The notes under the pieces were generated by a model. The model was given only the letters and a program-made list of their open reading frames with translations, did no database searches and was not told the origin of the DNA. Shown one piece after another: positions 6,802 through 13,351 of a stretch of 17,940 nucleotides of DNA. The translations under genes were made by a program, and so were the position numbers. This DNA comes from Promethearchaeota archaeon (GTDB lineage Archaea > Asgardarchaeota > Lokiarchaeia > Sigynarchaeales > SOKP01). The stretch covers positions 1-17,940 of the forward strand of contig JAGXOB010000042.1 in the NCBI GenBank assembly GCA_019894735.1, in the 5' to 3' direction. Position 1 is the first letter of the stretch. Each line of letters opens with the position of its first letter.

Positions 6802-6811
6802 ATCACCTCCT
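6802..6811 (+). promoter_or_regulatory. Leader element identical to the 16S rRNA 3' tail (anti-Shine-Dalgarno sequence)
   Basis: ATCACCTCCT ends one base before the macro-domain ATG. It is the same ten bases that end archaeal 16S rRNA, so it cannot pair with the ribosome as a ribosome binding site does. The minus strand would carry a perfect ribosome binding site, but no open frame follows it on that strand. Chance is possible; an effect on translation of this gene is conjecture. Confidence 0.35.
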
Positions 6812-6812
6812 A

Positions 6813-7355
6813 ATGAACCAAGTAACGATTAATAATGCGGTAATAGAGCTATTCGTTGGCGATTTAGTAAACGCTCAATACGACGCAATCACAATTCCTA
6901 CAAACAGTCGACTTTTACCTAGCGGTACATTAAGATGCAGAGTGTTAAAAGAAGCAGGTCATAAAATACAATTGGAATGTAATCAAATCATTAGCAAGAT
7001 GTCAAATATTCCCATTGGAAGCGCTGTAATTACCTCGGGAGGGAATTTGAATGCTAACTTTATAATCCATGCAAGAGCTGGTCACGATCAAAAAAAATTA
7101 ATGTTAGCTACATGGAGTTCGTTAATTTTAGCTGACAAAGAAGAAATAAACTCAATTGCCTTTCCTCCAATGTCAATAGACGTTATAGGTTTTAACGCTA
7201 AGGTGTGCGCTGGTATAATGATTCCAAACATTCAGAAATATATCATAGAGAAGAATGGAAATTTAAAAAATGTTTCAATTTGTCTTGAAACATTACCTGA
7301 TTATAAAGAATTCGAAAGTGTAATTAACAATTTAATAGCTCCCATTACTTATTGA
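6813..7355 (+). CDS. Macro-domain (ADP-ribose-binding) protein
   Basis: 180 residues, a single macro domain. Family marks in order: FVGDLVN (residues 14-20; the aspartate contacts adenine), YDAITIPTN (23-31, where many members have NAAN), EAG and LEC (47-56), IPIGSAVITSGG (66-77), FIIHARAG (83-90), a helix starting ATWSSLI, then SIAFPPMSIDVIGFNAKVCA (114-133), the phosphate-loop region usually written as (G)I(Y/F)G(F/Y)P. Macro domains bind or hydrolyse ADP-ribose on proteins, RNA or as O-acetyl-ADP-ribose. The usual NAAN asparagine pair is reduced (PTNS) and the second loop is divergent, so binding without hydrolysis is as likely as hydrolase activity. It lies 118 bases after the phosphatase operon on the same strand, with its own promoter candidate. 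The ATG has no ordinary ribosome binding site. Confidence 0.82.
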   Translation: MNQVTINNAVIELFVGDLVNAQYDAITIPTNSRLLPSGTLRCRVLKEAGHKIQLECNQIISKMSNIPIGSAVITSGGNLNANFIIHARAGHDQKKLMLATWSSLILADKEEINSIAFPPMSIDVIGFNAKVCAGIMIPNIQKYIIEKNGNLKNVSICLETLPDYKEFESVINNLIAPITY

Positions 7356-7531
7356 CTGTTTTATTGCATTCTTCTTCTTAGATCTTTTAATTTAATAATT
7401 ATTCAAAAAATAAAACCTTAAATATCAATAATCTATGTTATATGTAAGATTTTTTGTTCTAATACAAACCAGTTCGAATTTAGACATGATAGTCGAATTC
7501 TAATTAACCATTTAAATTAAAAAAATAGGTT

Positions 7532-7538
7532 AGGGGAT
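7532..7538 (+). promoter_or_regulatory. Ribosome binding site supporting a TTG start
   Basis: AGGGGAT, 6 bases before the TTG at 7545. It supports the TTG over the internal ATG at 7590, which has no comparable site. Confidence 0.45.
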
Positions 7539-7544
7539 TTATTT

Positions 7545-8105
7545 TTGGAGCCAGATAGTATTAATGGGAATTTTTTGAATGATCTTAATATGAGCATTCA
7601 AAATGATGTTTCTAATGTCAATTCGTTAAAGGGATTTGAGATTATCTCTGAATCCATAGTGTATGAAATCTTAGATCTCTTTGGAAAAAACACTTTGCTT
7701 TCAATGCTATATCGAACAGGAACTGGACCAGGGATAAAAATCGCGGAAATAATAAAAAAGAAGTATAACAAAGACGATTTTACTATTTTTGAGGCTTTAA
7801 AGATCTTAATGACAGAGTTAAAAGACTTTTACTCTATGCAAATTAGAGAAGTGCAAGAATATCAAGATCATTTAAAAGTCATTATAGAAAATTATTGCTT
7901 CTTACGAGCACCTTATAGTCATAGAGAAAAATTAAAACCAGGTAAGACATTTTGCCGTATTAATAAAGGCTACTTCGAAACTGCTTTTATAAAATTATTA
8001 GGAGATAAGTTAAAAAAAGTTGAAATTAATTTTCTTCACGACGATCTCGAAAACGATGTATGTATCGAAGAGATTAACTTTTATCTTAACCATGAAACAC
8101 TATAA
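7545..8105 (+). CDS. Possible V4R-like small-molecule-binding domain protein
   Basis: 186 residues from a TTG start (an ATG at 7590 would remove 15). I do not recognise it firmly. After a polar N-terminus comes a helical stretch (about 30-118) containing FGKNTLLSMLYRTGTGPG and KIAEIIKKKY. A cysteine-bearing beta-rich end (about 118-182) follows, where C137, KGYFETAFIKLLGD and EINFLHDDLENDVCIEEINFYL recall the V4R (4-vinyl reductase-like) layout: C...G(Y/F)..G....G..v...E..c...gd..C.f. V4R domains bind hydrocarbons or other ligands and serve as sensor modules in archaea. Cysteines at 118, 137 and 173 could also bind metal. No DNA-binding domain or membrane segment is seen. It converges on the next gene with six bases between stops. 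The V4R assignment is weak; a real gene is likely. Confidence 0.6.
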   Translation: MEPDSINGNFLNDLNMSIQNDVSNVNSLKGFEIISESIVYEILDLFGKNTLLSMLYRTGTGPGIKIAEIIKKKYNKDDFTIFEALKILMTELKDFYSMQIREVQEYQDHLKVIIENYCFLRAPYSHREKLKPGKTFCRINKGYFETAFIKLLGDKLKKVEINFLHDDLENDVCIEEINFYLNHETL

Positions 8106-8111
8106 TTGTAA

Positions 8112-8444
8112 TCATAAAAGATCTTGATAGTCTATCTCCAGAACTTCACCCAATTTGTGTTTTTTTTCCTCCATTAATGGACCAGCAGCAGCCGTAGCTG
8201 GGCCAATAAATCCCATCCCAAGTTCATTATGAATTTTCCAGTATGCTTTCTGATAAATGTTTTTCTTTTTACTTTGGTCTTGCATGTATTCTTTTAAAGC
8301 CACTTGTATTATTTTCTCCGCCACAATCTCAAGTTCTTTTAACCTTTGATTGATATATTCTCCAGTAATATCTCTTCTTGTATTAGGATCAATCACGCGC
8401 TGAGTTAGACTCTCATCTATGATCCGTTTATCCTTCTCTTTCAT
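8112..8444 (-). CDS. Unknown 110-residue soluble protein
   Basis: 110 residues, not recognised. Highly charged; the N-terminal 60 residues look helical (TGEYINQRLKELEIVAEKIIQVALKEYMQ), followed by a lysine-rich linker, a YWKIHNELGMGF segment, then a small-residue stretch GPATAAAGPL and an acidic end (EVLEIDYQDLL). There is no signal peptide, membrane helix or cysteine motif. The ATG at 8442-8444 diverges from the hydroxyacyl-CoA dehydrogenase gene across 172 bases; its stop converges on the V4R-like gene. The mixture of predicted helix and a conserved-looking glycine/alanine patch suggests a genuine folded protein, possibly a lineage-specific one, but no function can be inferred. Confidence 0.55.
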   Translation of the reverse strand: MKEKDKRIIDESLTQRVIDPNTRRDITGEYINQRLKELEIVAEKIIQVALKEYMQDQSKKKNIYQKAYWKIHNELGMGFIGPATAAAGPLMEEKKHKLGEVLEIDYQDLL

Positions 8445-8572
8445 GATTCAAATAAAATTTTATGTTTATTAAAGCTCAATTATATTCAAATAGATCATTC
8501 ATTTTGACTTTTTTAGAAACGAAATGTTAAAGATTAAAAAAAAATTTGAATTAGTGTACATATTGAATCTGA

Positions 8573-8582
8573 TTTTATAAAA
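8573..8582 (+). promoter_or_regulatory. TATA-like box for the 3-hydroxyacyl-CoA dehydrogenase gene
   Basis: TTTTATAAAA is centred about 40 bases upstream of the ATG at 8617, implying a leader of about 13 bases. No strong ribosome binding site is present before this gene, which agrees with a very short leader. Predicted. Confidence 0.5.
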
Positions 8583-8616
8583 CATAAAAATATAATATAA
8601 AAGTTGGTAACATAAA

Positions 8617-9792
8617 ATGGCAGAAATTAAAAACATTGTAATGATAGGCGCTGGTTTAATGGGTCATAACGCTGCTCAAATCTTTCTGATGGCGGGTTAT
8701 AATGTGACATTGGTTGATATTAAGGACGAATTCGTTGACGCTGGTTATGCTAAAATTAATGAGGGCTTACAAAAGCTCGAAGCAAAAGGAACTTTAGGTG
8801 AAGGAATATCAGCTGCTAGCTTAATGGGAAATTTAAAGAAGTCGATCGATCTTGCAAGCGCAGTAAAAGACGCAGATTTCGTTGTTGAAGCTGTTGTTGA
8901 AATGATGGACATTAAAAAGCAAGTGTTCAAAACTTGCGACGAAAATGCACCACCACATTGTATCTTGGCAACGAATACCTCAACGATGAGCATTACTGAA
9001 ATTGCTAGCGCAACAAATAGAGAAGATAAAGTAATAGGTATGCACTTTTTCAATCCTCCTATTTTAATGAGATTAGTAGAAATAATAGCAGGCGAGAAAA
9101 GTTCTGATGAATCTATGGATATTGGTGTTGAATTAGGACAAAAGCTTCCATGTTTAAAAGGAAAAAGATTCGTCCCAAAAGTCTTGAAAGATCGTCCAGG
9201 ATTTATAGTCAATCGTTTAAACGCACCTGTTCAAATCTATCTTAATTGGGTGTTTGATCAAGCGGCTGAAAAAGGAATACCTTGGGAACAAATTGACGCT
9301 GATGCTGCAGGATTAATGCCAATGGGACCTTGTGAACTCGCGGATTATGTAGGAATAGACACGATGTTTCATGTAGGCAACTATTATGCAGAAACCCTAT
9401 CTCCGGATTTTAAACCCGGAAAAGTTATTACAAAAATGGTCGAAGAAAACAAACTCGGTCGAAAGTCACCTCAAGGATTCTTCGATTGGTCAGCAGGTAG
9501 ACCTAAAATCGACAAATCTACAAAATCTGGGTTATTCGGCGTTGAAAACTCAATGGCAATTATGCTGAACGAAGGTTGTCGCCTATTAGAAGAAAAAGTA
9601 GTCACAGGATTCAAAGTAATTGACGAAGCGAACATGGCTGGAATGAATACCCCTGGACCTTTTGGAGGCGGTAAGAACCAATATGAAAAGTGGTCAAATC
9701 TTCTAAACGATTTAGCAGACAAGACTGGCAAAGAATATTTGAGACCTTGCGAGCTAATGAAGTCTGGTGGATTTGTTAACATGAGAAAGTAG
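8617..9792 (+). CDS. (S)-3-hydroxyacyl-CoA dehydrogenase (NAD-dependent), two-C-domain archaeal form
   Basis: 391 residues. It oxidises (S)-3-hydroxyacyl-CoA to 3-oxoacyl-CoA, or the reverse, in fatty-acid or butyryl/crotonyl-CoA metabolism. The NAD-binding Rossmann fold starts with IGAGLMGHNAAQ (10-21). Catalytic residues are in place: S122 in TNTSTM, H143 in MHFFNPP, E155 in LVEII and N199 in GFIVNR, with the Ser-His and His-Glu spacings (21 and 12) of the mammalian enzyme. The first C-terminal domain (about 190-295) ends at LGRKSPQGFFDW. A second related domain (about 312-391, NEGCRLLEEKVV ... DEANMAG ... GPFGGG) makes it longer than the roughly 285-residue bacterial enzyme and matches the dehydrogenase half of the fused archaeal dehydrogenase-hydratase protein. 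The hydratase half is the next gene, 227 bases on. Confidence 0.93.
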   Translation: MAEIKNIVMIGAGLMGHNAAQIFLMAGYNVTLVDIKDEFVDAGYAKINEGLQKLEAKGTLGEGISAASLMGNLKKSIDLASAVKDADFVVEAVVEMMDIKKQVFKTCDENAPPHCILATNTSTMSITEIASATNREDKVIGMHFFNPPILMRLVEIIAGEKSSDESMDIGVELGQKLPCLKGKRFVPKVLKDRPGFIVNRLNAPVQIYLNWVFDQAAEKGIPWEQIDADAAGLMPMGPCELADYVGIDTMFHVGNYYAETLSPDFKPGKVITKMVEENKLGRKSPQGFFDWSAGRPKIDKSTKSGLFGVENSMAIMLNEGCRLLEEKVVTGFKVIDEANMAGMNTPGPFGGGKNQYEKWSNLLNDLADKTGKEYLRPCELMKSGGFVNMRK

Positions 9793-9827
9793 GCAAAATT
9801 TTTAAATAGAAATCTATATTATTTCTC

Positions 9828-9837
9828 TTTTTTTTTT
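9828..9837 (+). terminator. T-tract terminator after the dehydrogenase gene
   Basis: Ten consecutive T residues 36 bases past the stop, followed by a second run of six at 9845-9850. This fits archaeal intrinsic termination and argues that the hydratase gene downstream has a promoter of its own. Confidence 0.5.
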
Positions 9838-10006
9838 AATTATGTTTTTTGGCTAATATGTATTATTTTGTGATAAGAATCAATATCAAATCATAAAAGC
9901 AATGAAAAGCAAAATTTGAAAGTTTTTAATTGCTAAAGGATTACTACTAAATATTCACAAATTAAATTTTGTAGAGAATTAAAGAATATAAAAAAGGTTA
10001 TTTAAA

Positions 10007-10013
10007 GAGGTTA
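10007..10013 (+). promoter_or_regulatory. Ribosome binding site of the enoyl-CoA hydratase gene
   Basis: GAGGTTA, six bases before the ATG at 10020, a good match to the 16S tail complement. AT-rich TATA-like candidates lie at about 9946-9955 and 9984-9996; the first fits better because the second would place the transcript start inside the ribosome binding site. Confidence 0.5.
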
Positions 10014-10019
10014 ATATAA

Positions 10020-10970
10020 ATGTCAGATAAGGAATTTGGACATATTGTTATTGAATGGCCCACAAAAATAAATGATCAAGGTGAAGTCGTTCGAGAAGGT
10101 ACAATTGATGGTAATTACGCCGTGATTTCAATTAATCGACCTGATAGATTAAATGCGCTTACGGAACAAACGGTTTCTGAGATCTCCAGAGCGTTACGAA
10201 TGATGGAAACAGATGGAAGTGTTCGAGCAGTTGTTTTACGAGGTACTAAAGATTTTACTAAGAAACCTGCGTTTTCAGCTGGAGCCGATTTAGCAGCTGC
10301 GTTTAGCCCTGGCTTGAAACCTAACGTTACATGGCACATGGCACTAGCGATGAGAATTAGGCACCGCGAATACGACGAACTTGAACAATTCTCAAAACCA
10401 TTAATTGCCGCTGTTGACGGATTTGCGTTAGGTGGTGGTTGTGAACTAGTCTTATGTTGCGATCTTGTAATTGTGTCTGATCGATCACAGCTTGGACTCC
10501 CAGAAATTCAACGAGGTATTTTTCCTGCGAATGGAGGTGTCACTCGTATGGCAGAAAGAATTGGAACCAATAGAGCATTACAAATGGCAATGACGGGGGA
10601 TCCCATTGATGGTCAAACCGCACTTGATTGGGGATTAGCTAATTGGATTGCACCGGCAGGAGAGGAGTTTGAAAAGCTCGTTCATGAGAAAGCTAAATGG
10701 TTTGGAGATGCTCCTACTACAGCATTGTTTGTAATTAAGAAATGCGTTAAGTTTGGAACTAGGAACGTCCAATTAGGGACAATTATGGAGCAGTTGGGTT
10801 TTGGTATCAATCAAGTATCTTTTGACGCTAAGGAAGGAATAATGGCATTTAATAGAAAAGTTAAGTGCCCTAAGTGTGAAGGAAAAGGCAAATTTGAAGA
10901 CGGTACACCATGTGATAAGTGTCGTGGTCAAAGAAAGATAAAGGATACCCCCCATTTCAAAGGAATGTAA
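10020..10970 (+). CDS. Enoyl-CoA hydratase/isomerase with a C-terminal DnaJ-like zinc-binding tail
   Basis: 316 residues; typical hydratases have about 260. Crotonase-fold marks: INRPDRLNAL (38-47), the oxyanion-hole loops AFSAGADL (84-91) and GFALGGGCEL (134-143), and PEIQRGIFPANGG (161-173). The two hydratase glutamates are both present, E142 and E162, twenty residues apart as in the rat enzyme (144/164), so it should hydrate trans-2-enoyl-CoA rather than only isomerise. There are about 20 extra residues at the N-terminus. The C-terminus carries a tail (281-316) with CPKCEGKG (C283, C286) and CDKCRGQ (C298, C301), the CxxCxGxG pattern of the DnaJ zinc centre in a two-repeat form. The tail is in frame with no stop or shift, so it is part of the protein. 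It lies downstream of its pathway partner. Confidence 0.92.
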   Translation: MSDKEFGHIVIEWPTKINDQGEVVREGTIDGNYAVISINRPDRLNALTEQTVSEISRALRMMETDGSVRAVVLRGTKDFTKKPAFSAGADLAAAFSPGLKPNVTWHMALAMRIRHREYDELEQFSKPLIAAVDGFALGGGCELVLCCDLVIVSDRSQLGLPEIQRGIFPANGGVTRMAERIGTNRALQMAMTGDPIDGQTALDWGLANWIAPAGEEFEKLVHEKAKWFGDAPTTALFVIKKCVKFGTRNVQLGTIMEQLGFGINQVSFDAKEGIMAFNRKVKCPKCEGKGKFEDGTPCDKCRGQRKIKDTPHFKGM

Positions 10971-10975
10971 TCTAC

Positions 10976-10997
10976 TTTTTTTTTTTACTTTTTTTTT
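10976..10997 (+). terminator. Double T-tract terminator after the hydratase gene
   Basis: Eleven T residues, AC, then nine more T residues begin 6 bases after the stop codon. This is the strongest archaeal-type terminator in the window and closes the CoA-metabolism block. Confidence 0.65.
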
Positions 10998-11012
10998 ACT
11001 TAATGATATCTC

Positions 11013-11020
11013 TTTATAAA
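11013..11020 (+). promoter_or_regulatory. TATA-like box for the GNAT acetyltransferase gene
   Basis: TTTATAAA lies about 48 bases before the ATG at 11065, directly behind the hydratase terminator, giving a predicted leader of around 20-25 bases. No clear ribosome binding site follows. Confidence 0.45.
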
Positions 11021-11064
11021 TGCTTCCTATAATTTTTTAAGCAATTTTAATTATAAAACAAGTA

Positions 11065-11613
11065 ATGGAAGATTTTGAATTAATCGAAGAAATTAACGAT
11101 GGAAACCTACATCTAAGAAAAGTTTCTAAAGATGATGTGTCTTTTTTTTATCGAAGTCTTCAAGAAAAGGAAATGACTAATTACTTATCGTTAGGTCCAT
11201 TAAGATCGCTTGAACACTCGAAAAGGCTGATAAAAAATTATCTAAAATCTTGGGATAAATATCTTCAATTCAATTATGTTATTGAATTAAGAGAGAATCG
11301 AACTTCAACTAAAATCGGGTCAGTTAGTCTTTGGGCTGTAAATTGGTACCATCAGCGTTCGGGAGTAGGGATTTGGATTCTTCCAAAGTACTGGGAGCAT
11401 GGATTAGGTTCAAAAACAATCGTGTTAATTAAGAATATAGCTTTTAACCACTTTAACTTGAACAGACTTGAAGCTCACATCGCCAAGCATAATGAGAGAT
11501 CCATCAAAATGTTTAAAAAATGTGATTTTGTGGAAGAAGGAGTATTAAAAAACTATTTGAGAATTGATGCTAAATTTCAAGATGCTGTTATTTTAGCTTG
11601 TTATAGAAATTAA
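11065..11613 (+). CDS. GNAT-family N-acetyltransferase, RimJ/RimL type
   Basis: 182 residues. It fits the Acetyltransf_3 (RimJ/RimL) branch: LHLRKVSKDDVSFFYRSL near the N-terminus, a central strand pair IGSVSLWAVNWYHQRSGVGIWI (84-105), the acetyl-CoA pyrophosphate-binding segment LPKYWEHGLGSKTI (106-119), and the motif-B region LEAHIAKHNERSIKMFKKCDFVEEGVL (135-161) in which N143 and the helix after it are typical. Such enzymes acetylate N-terminal amines of proteins, polyamines or antibiotics; the substrate cannot be told. There is no membrane segment and no fusion. The stop overlaps the stop of the convergent longin-like gene, so the two messages would be complementary at their ends. Confidence 0.85.
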   Translation: MEDFELIEEINDGNLHLRKVSKDDVSFFYRSLQEKEMTNYLSLGPLRSLEHSKRLIKNYLKSWDKYLQFNYVIELRENRTSTKIGSVSLWAVNWYHQRSGVGIWILPKYWEHGLGSKTIVLIKNIAFNHFNLNRLEAHIAKHNERSIKMFKKCDFVEEGVLKNYLRIDAKFQDAVILACYRN

Positions 11614-12056
11614 ATAATTTCAGGATTTCTTTCAAAATCTCTAAAGGATCCTTTAGACTTCATTATTTCATCAATTTCTAATGAAAAAGACTTGAACTGA
11701 GAATAATTCCCGTTAAAATTGATTAATTCCTTTTTAAATTTATTTAAGAATGTATCAAAAACTCTCACTGCAATATTATCTATCAATTTTTTCTTCAGTT
11801 TTTTGCTATCTACTTTACTCTCGCATTTAAAGATTAGATGAAAATTAGATTTAGGATCGGTATAAAAATAAAATACGCTCTTATTCATTTTCAAAGCGTT
11901 TAAACTCTCTTTAAATCCATATTTGGTAAATCTACAAATCTGATCGAAATAACTTGCAATCAGGTGGTAATCGCTATCAATATTTGAACTACCACTAAAA
12001 TTGTGAAAGAATATGGGTACACCCTTGTCATTAAGAATAATAATCTCTTGGATCAA
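11610..12056 (-). CDS. Longin/roadblock-like alpha-beta domain protein (Asgard type)
   Basis: 148 residues from a TTG start supported by GGAGA four bases upstream. The N-terminus reads EIIILNDKGVPIFFHNF: two beta strands joined by a turn carrying NDKGVPIF. A long helix (about 29-46) follows, then strands NKSVFYFYTDP and FHLIFKCES, and a C-terminal helix pair (85-112) plus FKSFSLEIDEIM. This strand-turn-strand-helix-strand-strand order is that of the longin/SRX-type fold, and Asgard genomes carry many such single-domain proteins with a GxPIF-like turn, thought to partner small GTPases and trafficking components. No GTPase lies in the window. The assignment is from fold pattern only; a roadblock-like protein is the alternative. 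Confidence 0.6.
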   Translation of the reverse strand: MIQEIIILNDKGVPIFFHNFSGSSNIDSDYHLIASYFDQICRFTKYGFKESLNALKMNKSVFYFYTDPKSNFHLIFKCESKVDSKKLKKKLIDNIAVRVFDTFLNKFKKELINFNGNYSQFKSFSLEIDEIMKSKGSFRDFERNPEII

Positions 12057-12060
12057 TTTT

Positions 12061-12065
12061 TCTCC
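12061..12065 (-). promoter_or_regulatory. Ribosome binding site supporting a TTG start (longin-like gene)
   Basis: GGAGA on the minus strand, 4 bases before the TTG at 12056. No ATG occurs near the expected N-terminus, and the first beta strand begins right after this TTG, so the start is well fixed. Confidence 0.5.
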
Positions 12066-12087
12066 AAAAAATATATTTATTTGTAAC

Positions 12088-12096
12088 TATATATAT
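12088..12096 (-). promoter_or_regulatory. TATA-like box for the longin-like gene
   Basis: TATATATAT is centred about 36 bases upstream of the TTG start on the minus strand. Initiation about 25 bases downstream would leave a leader long enough to include the GGAGA site. Predicted. Confidence 0.4.
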
Positions 12097-12203
12097 CTTC
12101 GTTATAACAATACTGAAGAGTTTGAATTAATTAACATAGTTATTAATCAGGAAATAAGGCTTGAAGTTTGCATGAAAAGAAGAGATAATTAGGAAAAATG
12201 TAC

Positions 12204-13349
12204 TTAACTCAGATTAATATTTCTAATCAAGTCTACTATTCTCTTATAAATTTCAAGAGATACAATATAATCTTCATTTTTCAAGGCTTCTATACCTTGG
12301 GCATTTAATTTTTTAACAATATAGCTCGTATCTTCGATTTTTGAGTTTTTCTTTATCTTTTGTTCGAGTATATCTATATATTTAGCATAATTTTCTAAGT
12401 AATTCGTTTTACCAATGAATCTGGAGATTTTAATAATTTGGTTAATATTATTAATAGCCTCTTTAAATTCGTTTCGAGAAACATTTTGATTAATTTTCCT
12501 TTCTAATTCCTTTAGATCTTCTTCTAATTTAAGATACTTACTCTCGGCATCAACAACATATTTCAATTTAACTTCTAATTTCTGGCTATAGTTTGAAAAC
12601 TCGGACTTGTGTAATAGGTCTATGTTGGATTTCAGAATGCTTTTTGCTTTATCAAATTCATAATTCTCAGTATGTTTTGAAACTTTTTTGAGATTACTTT
12701 CAATACCCTCGTCAAGATCATATTTCTTTTTTAATCCTAAAAACCTTATTTCAATAGGTTCCCAAATTTTAAGAATTTTAGAATCTTTTAGCGTCACCAA
12801 TAACTTCTTTGCTTGTTCCAATGTTTTTCCCGCTAAAAGAAGATTGTTAGTGTTAACGTAACTATTAAATTGAATTTCTAATGGTTCAAGCCGTCTAATT
12901 ATATTTAGTTGCTCTGTACAGAATTCATTCCATAATATTTCATCCTTTAGAAATAAATCTTTAACTCGTTTAAAGGAACTAAGATTCATGTTTTTTTCAT
13001 AGTATTGTTCAAATGTCTGTAAAAGATCGTGAGCCTCTGCAATCTTATCTTGAGCTAGTAAATTCTCGTAATCTTCTTTTAAACTCTCAAAATCATCTCT
13101 AACTACTACAAATTTATGATCGCTTTTAGCTTGCTTGTAAAGATTAGATATGTGTTCTCCTTCTTCCCTTACAACAGAATAGAGTTTAGCTTCTTCGGCT
13201 ATATCCATGATTTTCTCCGTAATTTTTATTGCTTCGTCGTACTTTCCCATTAAATAGTGGTTATTAGCTATAACTTTTAATTCATCTATTTTAGATAGGA
13301 CATCTATTTTTTTCTTTCTATCAGCACTTCCTTCAGAATTTAAATTCAC
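12204..13349 (-). CDS. Helical-repeat (TPR-like, coiled-coil) protein, paralogue of the gelsolin-domain protein's helical part
   Basis: 381 residues, almost wholly helical and charged, from a GTG start fixed by AGGTGA (13356-13361). Near the N-terminus a TPR-like hairpin is visible (about 25-55: HYLMGKYDEAIKITEKIMDIA), and another at the C-terminus (about 350-378: GIEALKNEDYIVSLEIYKRIV), with long coiled-coil stretches between. Residues about 18-200 follow the same order as the upstream gene's residues after its gelsolin domain. Shared blocks are YDEAIKI versus YEDAIKT, AEAHDLLQTFEQYYEKNMNLS versus QNAHNLVENIKQRYENKYNLS, and LFLKDE versus LLLKDE. There is no signal peptide, membrane helix or enzymatic motif. 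With only two bases after the upstream stop it is surely co-transcribed and probably translationally coupled. A scaffold role and possible pairing with its neighbour are inferences. Confidence 0.75.
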   Translation of the reverse strand: MNLNSEGSADRKKKIDVLSKIDELKVIANNHYLMGKYDEAIKITEKIMDIAEEAKLYSVVREEGEHISNLYKQAKSDHKFVVVRDDFESLKEDYENLLAQDKIAEAHDLLQTFEQYYEKNMNLSSFKRVKDLFLKDEILWNEFCTEQLNIIRRLEPLEIQFNSYVNTNNLLLAGKTLEQAKKLLVTLKDSKILKIWEPIEIRFLGLKKKYDLDEGIESNLKKVSKHTENYEFDKAKSILKSNIDLLHKSEFSNYSQKLEVKLKYVVDAESKYLKLEEDLKELERKINQNVSRNEFKEAINNINQIIKISRFIGKTNYLENYAKYIDILEQKIKKNSKIEDTSYIVKKLNAQGIEALKNEDYIVSLEIYKRIVDLIRNINLS

Positions 13350-13351
13350 TT

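Noticed and set aside
6800..6812. A minus-strand gene using TAGGAGGTGAT as its ribosome binding site
   Set aside because: No start codon at proper distance leads to more than about ten codons on that strand.
8745..9212. 155-codon minus-strand frame inside the hydroxyacyl-CoA dehydrogenase gene
   Set aside because: It lies wholly inside a gene with intact catalytic motifs and its translation is rich in Ser/Ile/Phe, as antisense shadows are. It has no motif or ribosome binding site.
9471..9782. 103-codon minus-strand frame at the end of the dehydrogenase gene
   Set aside because: Fully contained in the second C-terminal domain coding region; no family resemblance.
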